Source: Sanghuangporus weigelae (Eukaryota > Basidiomycota > Agaricomycetes > Hymenochaetales > Hymenochaetaceae). From it: 64,000 nt of DNA. The notes under the pieces were generated by a model. The model saw nothing but the letters and a program-made list of their open reading frames with translations, made no database searches and was not told where the DNA came from. The stretch spans positions 1,364,001 through 1,428,000 of the forward strand of contig CP137322.1 in NCBI GenBank assembly GCA_033182465.1, in the 5' to 3' direction. Shown here one piece after another: positions 48,029 through 59,301 of this stretch. A program made the position numbers and the translations under genes. Numbering within the stretch: the stretch's first letter is position 1; each line of letters opens with the position of its first letter.

Positions 48029-48176
48029 TGGTGGTCCTGTAAATTTAAAGCAGACGATCGAATCACTCCATGATCGACACGCGTCTCACTACACCACGTG
48101 AATTCAATCGCGTAAACATATATAAACAACGCGCTTTCCAGAGTAGGCTACTTGTACACAGTCTTATTCTTGACTC

Positions 48177-49503
48177 TCAAATCTTCGACGTCTTGAGCTT
48201 TATGTCCTCCTTCAATTTCTCAACTTCTTCCACGGAAGCGAGTGTGAAGTTGTATGTCCAAACCCAAACTCTTCCACCTCTGCGCGTCACGTCCTCCGTG
48301 TCGAAACCCATTTCTTTCCATTTCTGCGGATCCTTCTCTTCAACGACCTGCGAGATGAGCGATTTCTTAGTAGCAAATACTGGATCTGTTCCCAAGAAGG
48401 GTGAGTGTGAAGGGTATAACGCGGTCGTTAAGCTAGAGCAAAGGGGGCGTGTTCATATTCGCTTGTCATTAAATAGCCAGGAGTGATCACGTACTCATCA
48501 TATCCAGGAGCAATCAGCATGAAATGAATGTGAGACGACCGATGAGGATGGCGGCCGAGAGCACGCAGGAAGTCTCCGATTGGACCATCATTCGGCTGTA
48601 GACAAATTATGTCAAACCTCTTCTCGTTCTGAATTTCTTGCGCCTTACTATAGGATATGCTACAGGGAGTATGCCGCGATAACTGAAATACCCGGAAGGT
48701 TCGGCGACGATACGTGCACGGTCGTTAATCTGGGGTCGATTGGGATATTGGACATCATACAATCCATCTCCGTCTGCCTGCCACTATGTCGAGAAGCAAA
48801 CCTTCAGATGTCACGACACACATCACAGCATGGTTATCTTACAATTTCTGCTTTAGCACCCTTGATTCCCTCTCCCTTTGTATTCTGCACTGTCGCAGAA
48901 AAGAACATGGGTTCACCTACGGTGTCCGGAACAGCGACGGATGAGCCAGATGGGATTTCGGGGGCATCTGTTGTATAGAACGGACCCTCTTCACAACTAT
49001 CAGTGCATCCCTTAAGTGGAGTCAGCATTTCTGGACGCATTTCCAAGCGCAACACTCTGTTACATACAGGAGGCTTAGGATGATTGATTTCGTCGATCAA
49101 AGCGCTAAGTCCCAAGCAATCGCTCAACAGAACGAACTCATTCTTGTAATCCGTACTCTCCTTCCCAGCACGGGTAAGGTACTCGATCGCTTTCGCCCAT
49201 TCCGCGTGCGTGGGACGCATCTCGCGCGCAAAGGCGTGTACATGGTTAACAATTGAGGTGAAGAGCTCCAGTGTACGTTTGTCGGGACACAGCTGAGAAT
49301 GCAGCTCGTTGACATGATCGGTGATGGTATAATCCGTCCCCTCCTATGAAAAGCAGTCAGAAACTGTTCGTTCTTCATCCAATTTGACTACGTACTCGAA
49401 AGTCCTTCTCAAGTGGAAGATCTGTAGGAATTTCATTCTCGAGTTGAGCACGTATGGCCTTGCCGACCAGCAGTGGGTCCCTCATTTTCTCGATGGAAGC
49501 CAT
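48177..49503 (-). CDS. Intradiol ring-cleavage dioxygenase (catechol-type)
   Basis: This non-heme Fe(III) enzyme opens catechol, hydroxyquinol or similar rings between the two hydroxyls, in aromatic degradation. The start MASIEKMRDPLLVGKAIRAQ (49503) leads to the catechol-dioxygenase N-terminal helical domain (TDYTITDHVNELHSQLCPDK, then REMRPTHAEWAKAIEYLTRA). The catalytic domain begins TDSCEEGPFYTTDAPEIPSG. Iron ligands are visible in order: Tyr in WQADGDGLYDVQYPNRPQ, Tyr in RGILPVAYPIPNDGP, and two His in RHPHRSSHIHFMLIAPGY. The last exon ends KLKEDIKLKTSKI at 48177-48179 after SLISQVVEEKDPQKW. About five introns; intact. The N-terminal domain places it with catechol/hydroxyquinol 1,2-dioxygenases rather than protocatechuate enzymes; the exact substrate is not set by the sequence. 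Confidence 0.9.
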
Positions 49504-50113
49504 GTTAGGAGTATTTGAATGTGAGAACGGTGAACAAGTGAAGAAGAGGTGCGGTGTTCTGTGTACGAGTTGAGTCCTTAAGTACGCCTGAAATTCCCAA
49601 CTGAAATCAGTCAAGTGACTCTCTTTTCTCCGACAGACGGTCGCTCTAGACGGTCAGCATCAATCATACAAGCCGACGATTGAGTCCCGGGATCACTGCT
49701 AATCGACTCCGCTTCATTGGTAGTCACGTCCAAATGTGTCTTGCAGAGATATAAATTCTTCTTCAGGTGAAGACGGTCACATTGCTGAGAAAAGTTGTCC
49801 ATTTGACGACTGGCTTTATGTGTATGTTGATATTAGAGGACATGGACTCGCACAAGTGAGAAGAGGTCGTGAGACATTTGGACCATCCCACGGAAAAGGA
49901 TTTTGCCGTTGACATCCCTACATCATATCTTTTACTTGCTGTGCGTGCGACTCCGTCGATCGGAAATATTTCAGCAGCGGCCAACGGAGAAGCTCACCTT
50001 ACTAATGCTCTGACGATTGGAGTTATCATCTAGAGAATGAATATCCTTGCTTGTTCTACTTGTCTCGTTAGTAAGGTTAGGTTGTCAGAAGTCCAGCTAA
50101 CCTTCTACTCGAG
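49504..50113. promoter_or_regulatory. Divergent promoter, dioxygenase / metallo-beta-lactamase gene
   Basis: This 610 bp stretch lies between two divergently transcribed enzyme genes. Reading frames at 49611-49984 on the minus strand have no similarity. No exon is supported. Confidence 0.45.
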
Positions 50114-51570
50114 ATGAGCAGCTCTCTCTTGCGAGTCGACAATCTAAGAATAACTTTTCTTGTCGATAATTCAATTGAATGGTAAACGCATACTGTAGAT
50201 ACACTCCGGCGATTGAGATCGTTTATATTTATATGCTACAGGTTTACAAAGCTTCCTCCAGGCTTCTCATCGGAACTTTCTCAACACCTTACGAAGCACT
50301 CTCCTCCATTTGACGACATAACTGGAGTCCCTTTTGTCGACCTTGAAAACTACTGCTGTGGTGAGCCCTAATTCGATTACTCATTCATACCTCAATATTC
50401 ATGGAATTATCTCAGGTGCTCATGGATTCTCAGCTCTCATTGTATCGTATTTCATGAAACATTCAAAGGACGCAAAAAATAATGTTCACGCTTTTAGGAA
50501 ACTCAAGTCGAAGGCTCAGAACCACACACTATACTCTTCGACACTGGACCAGACTCCAAGTCAATTATTCGGAATGTTGAATCTATGCAAGTGAAGGTGG
50601 ACGTCATCGAACGAACTATTCTCTCCCATTGGCACGGCGATCATAGTGGAGGACTGCTCTCATTTTTAGGCTATCGGAAGAACAAGAGCACTGGTGCTAG
50701 AACGATCTCAGTGGACTTGCATCCAGACAGACCTATTGCGCGTGGAATCGCACCCCCACCAGGAGACAAGGTCGTCGGTCGACTTCCGGAAGAGCCTACC
50801 TTTGATGAAATCAAGGAATTGGGTGCGACAGTTGAACTTCATGCTGAGCCGCACGTCGTTGCAGGCAATACAGTATACGTCAGCGGAGAGATTCCCCGGA
50901 TCACTGGGTTTGAGCAGGGTCTCTTAGGAGGTATGCGCTGGAGGCCAAATGAATCAACTTCATCTGAATCCGGGTCAAGTGCATGGACTTCTGAACCTGT
51001 GCGCAGCTCTGATTAATCATGAAATCTGAATGAGATGCTGATGTTTGCACTGTATTCAGCATATTATGGACGAGCGATACGCTGCTATCGACGTGCTTGG
51101 AAAGGGCTTGGTTATATTCAGCGCGTACGAGGCACTTTTCCACGACTGTAGCAAAGGAAGAACTTATCAGTATAAAACATTTTCTCCAGATGTTCACACG
51201 CCGGGATAGTGAATGTCATAACGGACGCGGTCAAGACATTCCAAAGGCCAATTCATATGGTAATCATCATCACATATCATCCGAGCCTCTCAAGTACTTA
51301 GTATTCATTGATTTACAGGTCATCGGTGGTCTGCACCTCGGTGGTCCTGAACTAGCGAGTCGCATCCCGCCAACAATCGACTTTCTCTCAAATCGACTAC
51401 GCCCCTCTCCGACGTACGTGCTCCCGATGCATTGTTCCGGGTTTGCAGCAAAGGTGGCCCTCGAAGCTGCGCTTGGGGAGGGATGTGTGCCGGCTGGCGT
51501 GGGCATAAGTGTGCATGTCAAAGGAGATGCTGAAATAGATGCAAAGCTATTTGCTCCCGTTATAGTATAG
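50114..51570 (+). CDS. Metallo-beta-lactamase-fold hydrolase
   Basis: The start MSSSLLRVDNLRITFLVDNS (50114) splices near 50180 to FTKLPPGFSSELSQHLTKHS. An exon with HTILFDTGPDSKSI, the beta-strand and loop of the fold, is followed by RTILSHWHGDHSGGLLSF, which holds the HxHxDH metal motif. Later residues expected of the fold follow: RITGFEQGLLGG, then LGKGLVIFSACSHAGIVNVI with the third His, and VIGGLHLGGPE with PTYVLPMHCSGFAAKVALE near the C-terminus giving the last metal His. The stop is at 51568-51570. It resembles the fungal and bacterial subgroup of this superfamily related to the enzyme called methyl-beta-ribofuranosylaminobenzene phosphate synthase. Substrate unknown. At least five introns. 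Confidence 0.8.
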
Positions 51571-51798
51571 CGTACGTGATATCGGTGACATTGCATTTAT
51601 ATAAAAGCAAGGAAGGGCTACGGAGAAAGCATTGAGCAGTATGACAGCGATATTCAGAGCATTGGCAGTAGCACGGAACATGGAACATCAAAGCGACATG
51701 ATGAGAAATAGTGGAAAGACAGAAAGCACTGTGTTGAAGCATCACAAAAGCAATGAACTAAAAATAAGTATGACAGCAAAAAGAAAACAATGCAAATA

Positions 51799-54231
51799 TT
51801 ACAATGCACGTTTACGATAGTATGATTTCCGAGGCGGTTCTTGATTTGACGTCGATGACTGCTGGCCGTTCAAAGGTGTTGCAGAATTGGAGGCAGCAGA
51901 TGCTGGTGCGCTATTAGGAGGTGATTGTTCTCGCGGTCGTTTCGGCGGTTGCACAGGACGAGGCACAGGAGCACTTGGAAGGCTAGCTTCTGACGGATTC
52001 GGTGAAGCGATGTGGATGAGATTGGCGTAGGAACTCGGTACTAACGGTTGTACTGGTACCGGTGCCGGTCTTGACGCGTTCTGACCCACTGGAGGTACTT
52101 GAGGGACAGTCTACGGATCGGTTCCATTAAATTCCGGTTTCTATAAAGCACCATACTCATAATGAAACGTACCGACTCTACCGTTACGTTGAGAAACCGG
52201 TTGTAAGGAACTACGATGTTTCCGGACGCATAGTTATCTATATTTTGTTCCGATACCCGAAGAAAATATTGCCGGAAACGTCCTCGAAAGACAAATGCCT
52301 TTGCTGGGCCTGTGAGGTAATCTCTCAGCCTATGAATTACATATGAAGCGAAATAGAACGCTCACCATCAATTCTTGATGGTCCACTTTGTAACGAATGA
52401 CAGAAATACATCGTGTCGAGCCAGTAGTCACTCTTCCCACTCGCGCTAAGAGGCAAGATTAATTCCACGAGAATCGGTTCAGTGTTCGGGAACCTCTTGT
52501 CCGCGATCATAACCGATACGAGATGATTCTCAGGAGGAGTCTCGCGTTCCGCCAGAATAGCTTCGGATTCATAATGCATCTTCAGCGAGGGACCTTGAAA
52601 AGGCGTTCCTCCAACCGACTGTGACGAGGGACTGGGAGCGGAGCTAGATGCGTATGATATTGCACTCGGCAAGATCTGTGAAGGAAGAGGTGGATGAACT
52701 ACATTATTCTGAGTCGCGATTGATCGGGGTTCATCGCGACTCGTAGACGCTTCCGAAAAAGACTGATTTACGCTCGATGGTTCGCAGCTACTTTCGCGCG
52801 TCTGAGTTCCAGTAGAAGTGTTACCGCTATTCACTGGGATCGCAGTCTTCGAATGTCCAGCGGGACGCTGAGCTCCATTAGTGGACGTCGCCTGCTTGCT
52901 GTTTTCCTTACGTTGCTTATACTGAAAATAAGGCAAAGGCGTCTCGGTGCTTGGAACTGGTCCGGAAGCAGAAAAAAGAGGTTGCTTTGGGAGAGTAGAA
53001 ACGGGACGTTCGGATTGGGGGGAAGGAGAAGCAGGTGATGTCCGTACTCTAAACATCCCCCGTTTACGTTGTTCGTCATTCTTGGCCGCGCCTTTTGCTT
53101 GTTCCGTCTGATTACCTCGCTTCTCTTGAGACGAAAAGGTGCTATCAGAACTAACGTCGTCATCAGAAGTCGGACCAGAAGAAGGGTCATAGCTTTCATT
53201 GCTGGCTGTCCGACGTAGAGTGTGAGTGGCTTCCGGTACAGTTTCTGTTTTATCGCCAGTAGGCTCCAGCTCAGGTTGTGGAGGAGGAGCGCTCGAGTCA
53301 GGCAAAATTTCGGCCTCAGGATAAGCATTTGATGCTGAGGCGAAGAAGTCTTCAACTATTGCCCTATAGTCTGTAGAAACGCCATCGTCTGTTGTAGAAA
53401 CAGGTTGTGACGCCGACGTCATGGCGTCATTTGCAATCTGACTCGTGTGCTGCGGAACAACTTCACTGGCAACATTCTGAGTACGTTCCAAGGACGCTTG
53501 TTGATGTTCTTCTACGAGACTTCCTTGGAACGAAGGGACCTCATTGAGGGGAAACGCGCCTGTGGCTTGTTGCACTGCGTTGTGCGGAAACATGTTCGTG
53601 TCGTTTCCATTCTGTGACCCCGCACCTAGACCAAACATGTCATAGGATGGTTGCCCGGGAATGTTGAAGCCATTCCATCCCGTAACGTGAGACGCCATAG
53701 TAGATTGTTCAGTCAATGGCCCAAAAGCAGCAGCCGCATCATTCCCATAGACTTTGGAAGGAATTGACAGACCCGACGAAGGAAGCGACCCAGATGACTG
53801 TTCTGACGCGGCATAAAACCCACTCGCCTGGTTTGGACCGAACTGGGAAAAAGCGCCAAAGCCAAATAGACCTTGCGTTTGATTCTGTCCGAATTGGAAG
53901 CCTATTGGCGGACGAATGACAGGAACATCCTCCGTTGCAGATAGCTGAGATACAGACGTAGCATACTCGTCTTCTGAATAATCTGCTTGACTATGACTGG
54001 AAGATATGTTCTGCTGGACATAATCATTCAGACCATAGTCCTGCCGAAACAGCTCGAAACGTACTGCAGACGCGTCAGAATCCGTGCTGCTAGACCTCCT
54101 ATTGGAAGGGGTCGTTCAGTGAACAATAGATCATTAGAAATATTTTCGACTTACGAGACAGTAGCTCTTCCTTCTCCAATCTCGTCCGTCCTTCCCCTTG
54201 TGCGGGATGACACTGGAGCTGCATCATCCAT
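51799..54231 (-). CDS. Large disordered protein with conserved C-terminal domain
   Basis: I do not recognise this protein. It starts MDDAAPVSSRTRGRTDEIGE (54231), with one intron near 54100-54150, then a long exon down to about 52370. Most of its roughly 730 residues are Ser/Gln/Pro-rich and disordered, with phosphorylation-like acidic Ser clusters (TSDDDVSSDSTFSS). A short block near residue 300 has TDYRAIVEDFFASASNAYPE. A folded-looking region lies toward the end: LVSVMIADKRFPNTEPILVE, KSDYWLDTMYFCHSLQSGPS, AFVFRGRFRQYFLRVSEQNI and NIVVPYNRFLNVTVES, split by two introns. The C-terminus is again Pro/Ser-rich with a basic end (RKSYYRKRAL). Nuclear regulation is conceivable from composition but not shown. 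Confidence 0.65.
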
Positions 54232-54911
54232 CGGGATCGTTGTCGCAGTACCTTAGTCTAGGAGGAAAAGAGCTTTTGCAGGAAGAATATAAAGGATGGT
54301 GGTGGCCCCCCTTTACAAGGGCTCCACATAGTCGGGGAGAGAGCGCCATGGAAAATTAGACGCGGCAGAGCTGGAGATGTGGATTTGACGCGCCTCGGCA
54401 ATCACCGGCCATTGTCCGGTCCGACTCATTCTTTTTTCCTTCGAGCCGCATTGTTATTTCCCTTTGTTCTGCATCATTCGTCAAAGCTATGCCTCCTTTG
54501 ACAGTGGTGACTCCGCGATAATTCTTGGCCACTACAATTAAAGCAGGACTTTGAAAGTCTTTCATGTTCGTGACATCTCCCCGCGAACGTTCAGTTTGGT
54601 GGTTCTGTACGTACGTACGGTTTCCGGGTCGACCAAACGTGTAAGATTGATTTGAGTGAGTGAATCAAAATCGGCAAGCACGTTACGCAGAAGCACAACA
54701 TGATTTTTTTTGGTGCGCCCCTACCCTCTGCCTCACCGTTACTCTAAATCATCGAATGCATTAGTGATTCGACTAGACCGATCGACGGATCTTCTCTTCT
54801 GGGACTGGACACCAGCCTTGAAAGTTATGTATGCCACTCTCGATCTTTATCTTCTCATTCAAATCTACGCCTGTGCATTAAACTATCCATTCCTAATCTC
54901 TCGCTTCGACT
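54232..54911. other. Upstream region of the disordered-protein gene and of the next gene
   Basis: This 680 bp stretch lies between divergently transcribed genes. It has a gtac tandem run near 54608-54620. No exon is supported; the frame at 54710-54952 overlaps the next gene's start in another phase. Confidence 0.45.
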
Positions 54912-55562
54912 ATGCAGCAAGCAATAAACAGATTTCGCTGGCCTCCCGGTGAACAGAGGAATCTACACCTGAACATGATTCCTACACCTCGAGAACAGCT
55001 TCCACAGAAATCTAGACGCTCTTCTAAATCTCCTAGATCGAGTCCAATGAGCTCTCCTATTCCTATTATCTCGGTGGACGACTCCGCTTGCAACCCGAAT
55101 TATGAATATAACTGCTCTCCCCAATATCTTTCTGTGGCATCCACGCCTGCGTCTACATCTTCTCGGCGATCCTCCTTCCACCCGAGCTTTATCGCTGGCA
55201 AGCTGATGCCACGCAGGAGGATGGTGATTCCACTACCACCACCACCCGCAAGACCGACAAGACCAGTGCGACCTCCACCTCCTCCAACGACACAGCAAAT
55301 CCGAGCCTCAGTCATGCGCTTTCTGGAACAGCAAGAACGCGAGATGCGGGTGGAGGTACAACGCGTGGGCACCGAGATTCGCGATCTGAGGCGTTGTGTC
55401 CGTGCGGTCAAGCGCGAGCAGAGCCAGGTTCAGGCTCGGAGTCAGTTTCGGAACGAGGCTCAGACACGCGTACGCGTCGTGCCAGTGGAGGAATTTGAGT
55501 CTGGATCTGGATCCGATGCGGATACGGAGGAGGTGAGCGTGATGGTCATCGCTGCGAATTGA
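54912..55562 (+). CDS. Small basic Pro-rich coiled-coil protein
   Basis: This single-exon gene of 216 residues starts MQQAINRFRWPPGEQRNLHL. The N-terminal half is basic and Ser/Pro-rich (RRSSKSPRSSPMSSPIPI). A polyproline stretch (PLPPPPARPTRPVRPPPPPT) precedes one predicted helix of about 60 residues, rich in Arg, Glu and Gln (MRFLEQQEREMRVEVQRVGT), that should form a coiled coil. The end is acidic (GSGSDADTEEVSVMVIAAN). I know no named family. Neither intron nor domain helps; coding bias and length favour a real gene. Confidence 0.55.
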   Translation: MQQAINRFRWPPGEQRNLHLNMIPTPREQLPQKSRRSSKSPRSSPMSSPIPIISVDDSACNPNYEYNCSPQYLSVASTPASTSSRRSSFHPSFIAGKLMPRRRMVIPLPPPPARPTRPVRPPPPPTTQQIRASVMRFLEQQEREMRVEVQRVGTEIRDLRRCVRAVKREQSQVQARSQFRNEAQTRVRVVPVEEFESGSGSDADTEEVSVMVIAAN

Positions 55563-55887
55563 AAACACCTGTTTGTTTATTATGACCTGTTCGATAATCG
55601 GTGCTGGTACATGTAGTTTAGCATGATCTAGATTGAATACGTATTTCGGCGACTTATCACACACGATGTATCTATAATACCCTTAATTTCTTGTTTACGC
55701 GCTGTGCGCTGACTGCACGCGCCGCGCCGACAACCGTGAAACTCTAAGCTCCGACTCATCCCGTGTTAGGAGGCAGGTCACGAGTTCGCATATATTTAAG
55801 CACACAACAACCAGTGCACACGCAGACCAGTGTACCATCATCCGTCCATCGAGAGCATCACCATCGACCTCCGCATCTAGTAACGAC
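55563..55887. other. Intergenic region upstream of the RPEL gene
   Basis: This 325 bp stretch holds the 3' flank of the coiled-coil gene and the promoter side of the RPEL gene; no gene supported. Confidence 0.45.
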
Positions 55888-56418
55888 ATGAGTGAGTCGT
55901 AGAACTTTCTTGGTTGGATGCCCAGGCTGACTATCGCGCATCGTAGCCGACGACATTAACATGAACACCAGTTCAACCCCATCAGCCCCGCGGCCTGCAC
56001 GTCAGAGGAGACACTCATCCTTCGACGAGGAGACGATGTACAGTTTGGAGAAGCAGCTCGCGCAGCGTCCGGACAAGCACGAGCTCATCGAGCGGAACAT
56101 CCTCAAGGGTCAGTCAACTTATCGTCGAATCTATCTCTTTACACTCTCAACTGATGGTTGGACTTATATACGTATAGATGACCGCGTCGCGCCAGCTCTC
56201 CAAGCCGCCCGGGAGCAGCTCGAGAAGTCCCAGCTGCAGGACAGGCTGGAGCATGCGATTACGAATAGGCCGAAGCCTGAAGAGCTCGTCAAGGAGGGCA
56301 TTTTGTTACGTGCGTCCGGCGTTCCTTGTATTTGTCGTTTCGTGTCTGACTCGTACCTATCATTGGTGCTTGATTTGATCTTGATATAGCTGACGAGGCA
56401 CCTGCTGCTTCCGCATAG
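55888..56418 (+). CDS. Small two-RPEL-repeat protein
   Basis: RPEL repeats bind monomeric actin. Exon 1 is only ATG plus one base (55888-55891); exon 2 starts at 55947. Exon 2 gives TDDINMNTSSTPSAPRPARQ and the first repeat, MYSLEKQLAQRPDKHELIER NILK. After an intron (56109-56177) exon 3 gives DDRVAPALQAAREQLEKSQL and the second repeat, DRLEHAITNRPKPEELVKEG ILL. A last exon adds DEAPAASA (stop 56416-56418). The whole protein is about 108 residues: a disordered Ser/Arg-rich start and two RPELs. The canonical R-P-x-x-x-E-L-x-x-x-x-I-L pattern is present in both. Small RPEL proteins of this kind occur across basidiomycetes; an actin-regulating role is inferred from the repeats. Confidence 0.85.
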
Positions 56419-56707
56419 TACCTCTCAGATATTCCAGCCAGGACAGGACAGGGTAGGAGGTGTAATAAAGTGAACCTGTATTTGTAGTACGAAAGGGGAA
56501 AGCAATTTTTTCTTGCTCTGTAATTATTCTGTGCTGTTATCTTCAACATTCAAAGATATGTATAGTAAAAGATTCAACACTCACAGATGTTATATATGTA
56601 GTACTAGTTGTTTGTCGTACGATGGTTGGATGAAGGCCAAACAGCAGATGTCTCTAATGTTCATTCAATGAGACACGGAAAGAGAGAGTTCGAGCTCAAG
56701 TTTAATC

Positions 56708-57421
56708 TCAATCTCGGTCCCTTCGCATTCGATTACGCATCTCTCTCGCAGCTCTCTTCGTGCCCTCTCCACCAGCCCATCCTCTCCTCGTAAGCCAGCC
56801 GACCAACTTCGGCGTAAGCCCAGCAGTCAAGCCGACCCGGATCGGTAAGAATAGCGTCTTGTGCACCGTATACGCAAGGACGATCATGGCATAGAGACCC
56901 TCCCGGCCTGTTTGCGAGGTAGGTGAAGTCTCGTATTCCTGTTTCCCTGGTTCGGGAGGTGCAGAGTGTAAGACGGAGGCGACGCGCTGCTTGGCGACGT
57001 CTACGACGTGCTGGACTTGTTCAGCGCCGATGACATTGATAGCGGCAAAAGCCACGCTAAAGTCGAGTGTGGAGATGGTGATGTATACGCCTAGGGCGTA
57101 CCACCCGTACGTCTTGATGAGGTGTTTGAGACGTTCGGAGAGCGTCGCGTCGGGACCTAGACTCGATCGGGAACCAGAACGAGAATGGCCTTCTCTACCA
57201 TCCGTACGAGAAGAGGGAGAAGGAGAGCGAGAAGGAGAGGAAGGAGAGCGCGAATGTAGGGGCGAATATGAGAACATTCGCCAGGATGAGTATGCTGGCA
57301 ATGTCGGGCGCTGGATTGCTATACGAGATGCGATTGGGAGGATTGGACGAGAGATGAAGGAAGCTCTTGGGACGAGCAGCCTGAGGCCTGGTAGCATTGG
57401 TATTCGTGGCATGGTCCTCAT
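56708..57421 (-). CDS. DUF1279 mitochondrial membrane protein
   Basis: The start MRTMPRIPMLPGLRLLVPRA (57421) is Arg/Ser-rich and lacks acids, like a mitochondrial presequence. A Ser/Pro-rich linker (SRSPSSPSRSPSPSSR) is followed by LSERLKHLIKTYGWYALGVY and ITISTLDFSVAFAAINVIGA, the DUF1279 (FAM210-type) signature with one membrane helix. Then YAMIVLAYTVHKTLFLPIRV and GLTAGLTPKLVGWLTRRGWA complete the domain. The C-terminus is basic (REMRNRMRRDRD). An upstream in-frame ATG at 57554-57556 would overlap the divergent neighbour's upstream region and add a non-mitochondrial start, so the later ATG is preferred. Single exon. Function unknown; FAM210 proteins act on mitochondrial translation or organisation in animals. 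Confidence 0.85.
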   Translation of the reverse strand: MRTMPRIPMLPGLRLLVPRASFISRPILPIASRIAIQRPTLPAYSSWRMFSYSPLHSRSPSSPSRSPSPSSRTDGREGHSRSGSRSSLGPDATLSERLKHLIKTYGWYALGVYITISTLDFSVAFAAINVIGAEQVQHVVDVAKQRVASVLHSAPPEPGKQEYETSPTSQTGREGLYAMIVLAYTVHKTLFLPIRVGLTAGLTPKLVGWLTRRGWAGGEGTKRAAREMRNRMRRDRD

Positions 57422-57680
57422 AGCACCAGATAAACGTATAAACAGAGGCGGACGATGCACTAGTACTTGCAAGGGCGTCCGAGGCTGAGAGCTTTTTCTT
57501 TTCTTTTCTCGAGCGGAGGTGACGATCTGCTTCGGCTCGGCTGTGACGCATGTCACGTGCGACCATGAAGCTTCCCTTCGCGATTATCACGACAACGACG
57601 ACAAGCCCGGGCGACGTTCTCACTCACTGGCAAGCTCTCGTCCAAGAGGCTTCCGCAGTCTCTTCCTCACACTCTCAACT

Positions 57681-58968
57681 ATGCTACCCTCCACACTCCT
57701 TATCCTCATTCCCTCTCTTCTCCGTGCTGCATTCGTACAAGCAGACAACGACTTTGGTCAAAGCTGCGAGCGAGCCAATAACAGACTTCAAACAGGCACT
57801 TATCAATTCGCCAGCGACTGCGACGCAGAGACCTACTGCGCGGACAATAACACATGTGCGCTCAAAGGCTGCAGAAAAGATATCTTCCCTTTTGGATACG
57901 CTCAGGGTGCAGATCTTCCGCCGCTGTGCGACCAAGGCCAATTTTGTCCTGATGAGGCAGACGCTTGCCAACCACTCCTCCGCGTTGACAGCTCGTGCCA
58001 GCTGGACCGTGACGACGAGTGCGAGGCCCCGTCGAATTGGAGAGACCTTGCGGATGATAAGTTCGGGTTGAACGTGAATGGTTCTGTCTGCCTGAACTTC
58101 CAGTGCATGTGGGCGAACGTCACCGTCGGTCTTAACTGCGTTGTTGAGAATACGCCGTATATCATTTATGGCACGAATAACCAAGAGGGGATTGATATTG
58201 TCTCGAGGTCAGTTTATTGAGGATTTCATGCTTCGTGTATTCATGCTTCATCTTCAGAGATAACTGTGCTCTGGGTCTGTACTGTGACGCTCAGTCGTTG
58301 GTTTGTATGCAAAGAAAGAATGTGGGCGACTCGTGCGAAGCCGACAAAGAGTACAATAATGTTTTCTACCTACTCATATCTTATGACTGACGACTCCGCA
58401 GGTGTCTCTCGATGAACTGTCTACCTTCGCTAAAGTGCGGCAAAGAAATTGATGCCGCAGCGCACGTCGGAATTTGGGTGTACATAATCGTTGGAATAGG
58501 CATATTCGGAGGCATGTTCGGCACCTTGATCGCTTTATTCTTCCTGCATGCCAAGCAGCGTGACAAGGAGCGCGAAAAACGTCTTCAATACTGGCGGGAA
58601 CAGGTTCGTTTGCATTCCTACTTTCCATCTTCAGAAACATGAATTCAAGTAGCTGACTTTTTCCGACTTCTTCCTGCTTAACATAGAACGCGTTCCGGCA
58701 AAACATCATGCAGATGCGCGATACTGCTCGCGCGTCGCTTCTTTCATTACCGAACGGTGCTAACGGGAGCGGGAGCAACAGCGCACGAAGCACGCTTTAT
58801 AGCCGAGACGGTGGATCGGACGAATCGAACACGCCTATTTTGCAGAACTCTGGAGCAAAGAGCAGCGGACTTCGACACCAACAGTATGCGGAGAGCATGG
58901 AGGGAGATGACTATGATGGGACTTATGAGAGTGAGGGGATGCGACACCGTGTTCCTCAGGCACTTTGA
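57681..58968 (+). CDS. Cys-rich type I membrane protein
   Basis: A signal peptide (MLPSTLLILIPSLLRAAFVQ) is followed by a secreted domain with more than twenty Cys in a regular pattern (CERANNRL, CDAETYCADNNTCALKGCRK, CDQGQFCPDEADACQPLL, CALGLYCDAQSLVCMQR, CLSMNCLPSLKCG) and N-glycosylation sites. One membrane helix (HVGIWVYIIVGIGIFGGMFG) and a cytoplasmic tail with a basic juxtamembrane run (KQRDKEREKR) and a Ser/Asn-rich end complete it; it stops at 58966-58968. Introns lie near 58210, 58351 and 58603. This is an Agaricomycete-type surface protein with no named function; it may bind wall or extracellular ligands. It is divergent from the DUF1279 gene with only 259 bp between starts. Confidence 0.8.
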
Positions 58969-59301
58969 ACGTTTGAACAAGTATTGACTGGACAATGTGG
59001 ACGACATTGGACGATATCTCACCCTCACATTTTCTTACAGTATTTAGCATATCCCACTATTCACTAGCAATGTTTTGTCTTCCTTTTATCTTTTTTTTTT
59101 TTGAGTATATACAAACATTATCTTGGCTAGAGATGAGAATCGTGCTGACGTAAGATTGATGAAGGGATCCCGCGTCCAGGGGTTCGCGTCTTGGAGTCTT
59201 CAATTACAGTTCCAGCCGTCATCTTGCTCATATTATTATTATATCTCGCCGGCCTTGATTCTCAACACATTCCTCTGCGCATAACCAAGCGCAACAGTGC
59301 A
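58969..59301. other. Intergenic region
   Basis: This 333 bp stretch includes a T run (59091-59102) likely in the 3' flank of the Cys-rich gene. No gene is supported. A frame reading left from 59301 begins without ATG and is not used as a start. Confidence 0.45.

Noticed and set aside
49611-49984. Small minus-strand genes upstream of the dioxygenase
   Set aside because: The frames are short, overlap each other, lack similarity and lie where the divergent promoters should be.
57195-57623. Minus-strand frame reading across the DUF1279 start
   Set aside because: It overlaps the DUF1279 exon in another frame and extends into the neighbour's upstream region; no family similarity.
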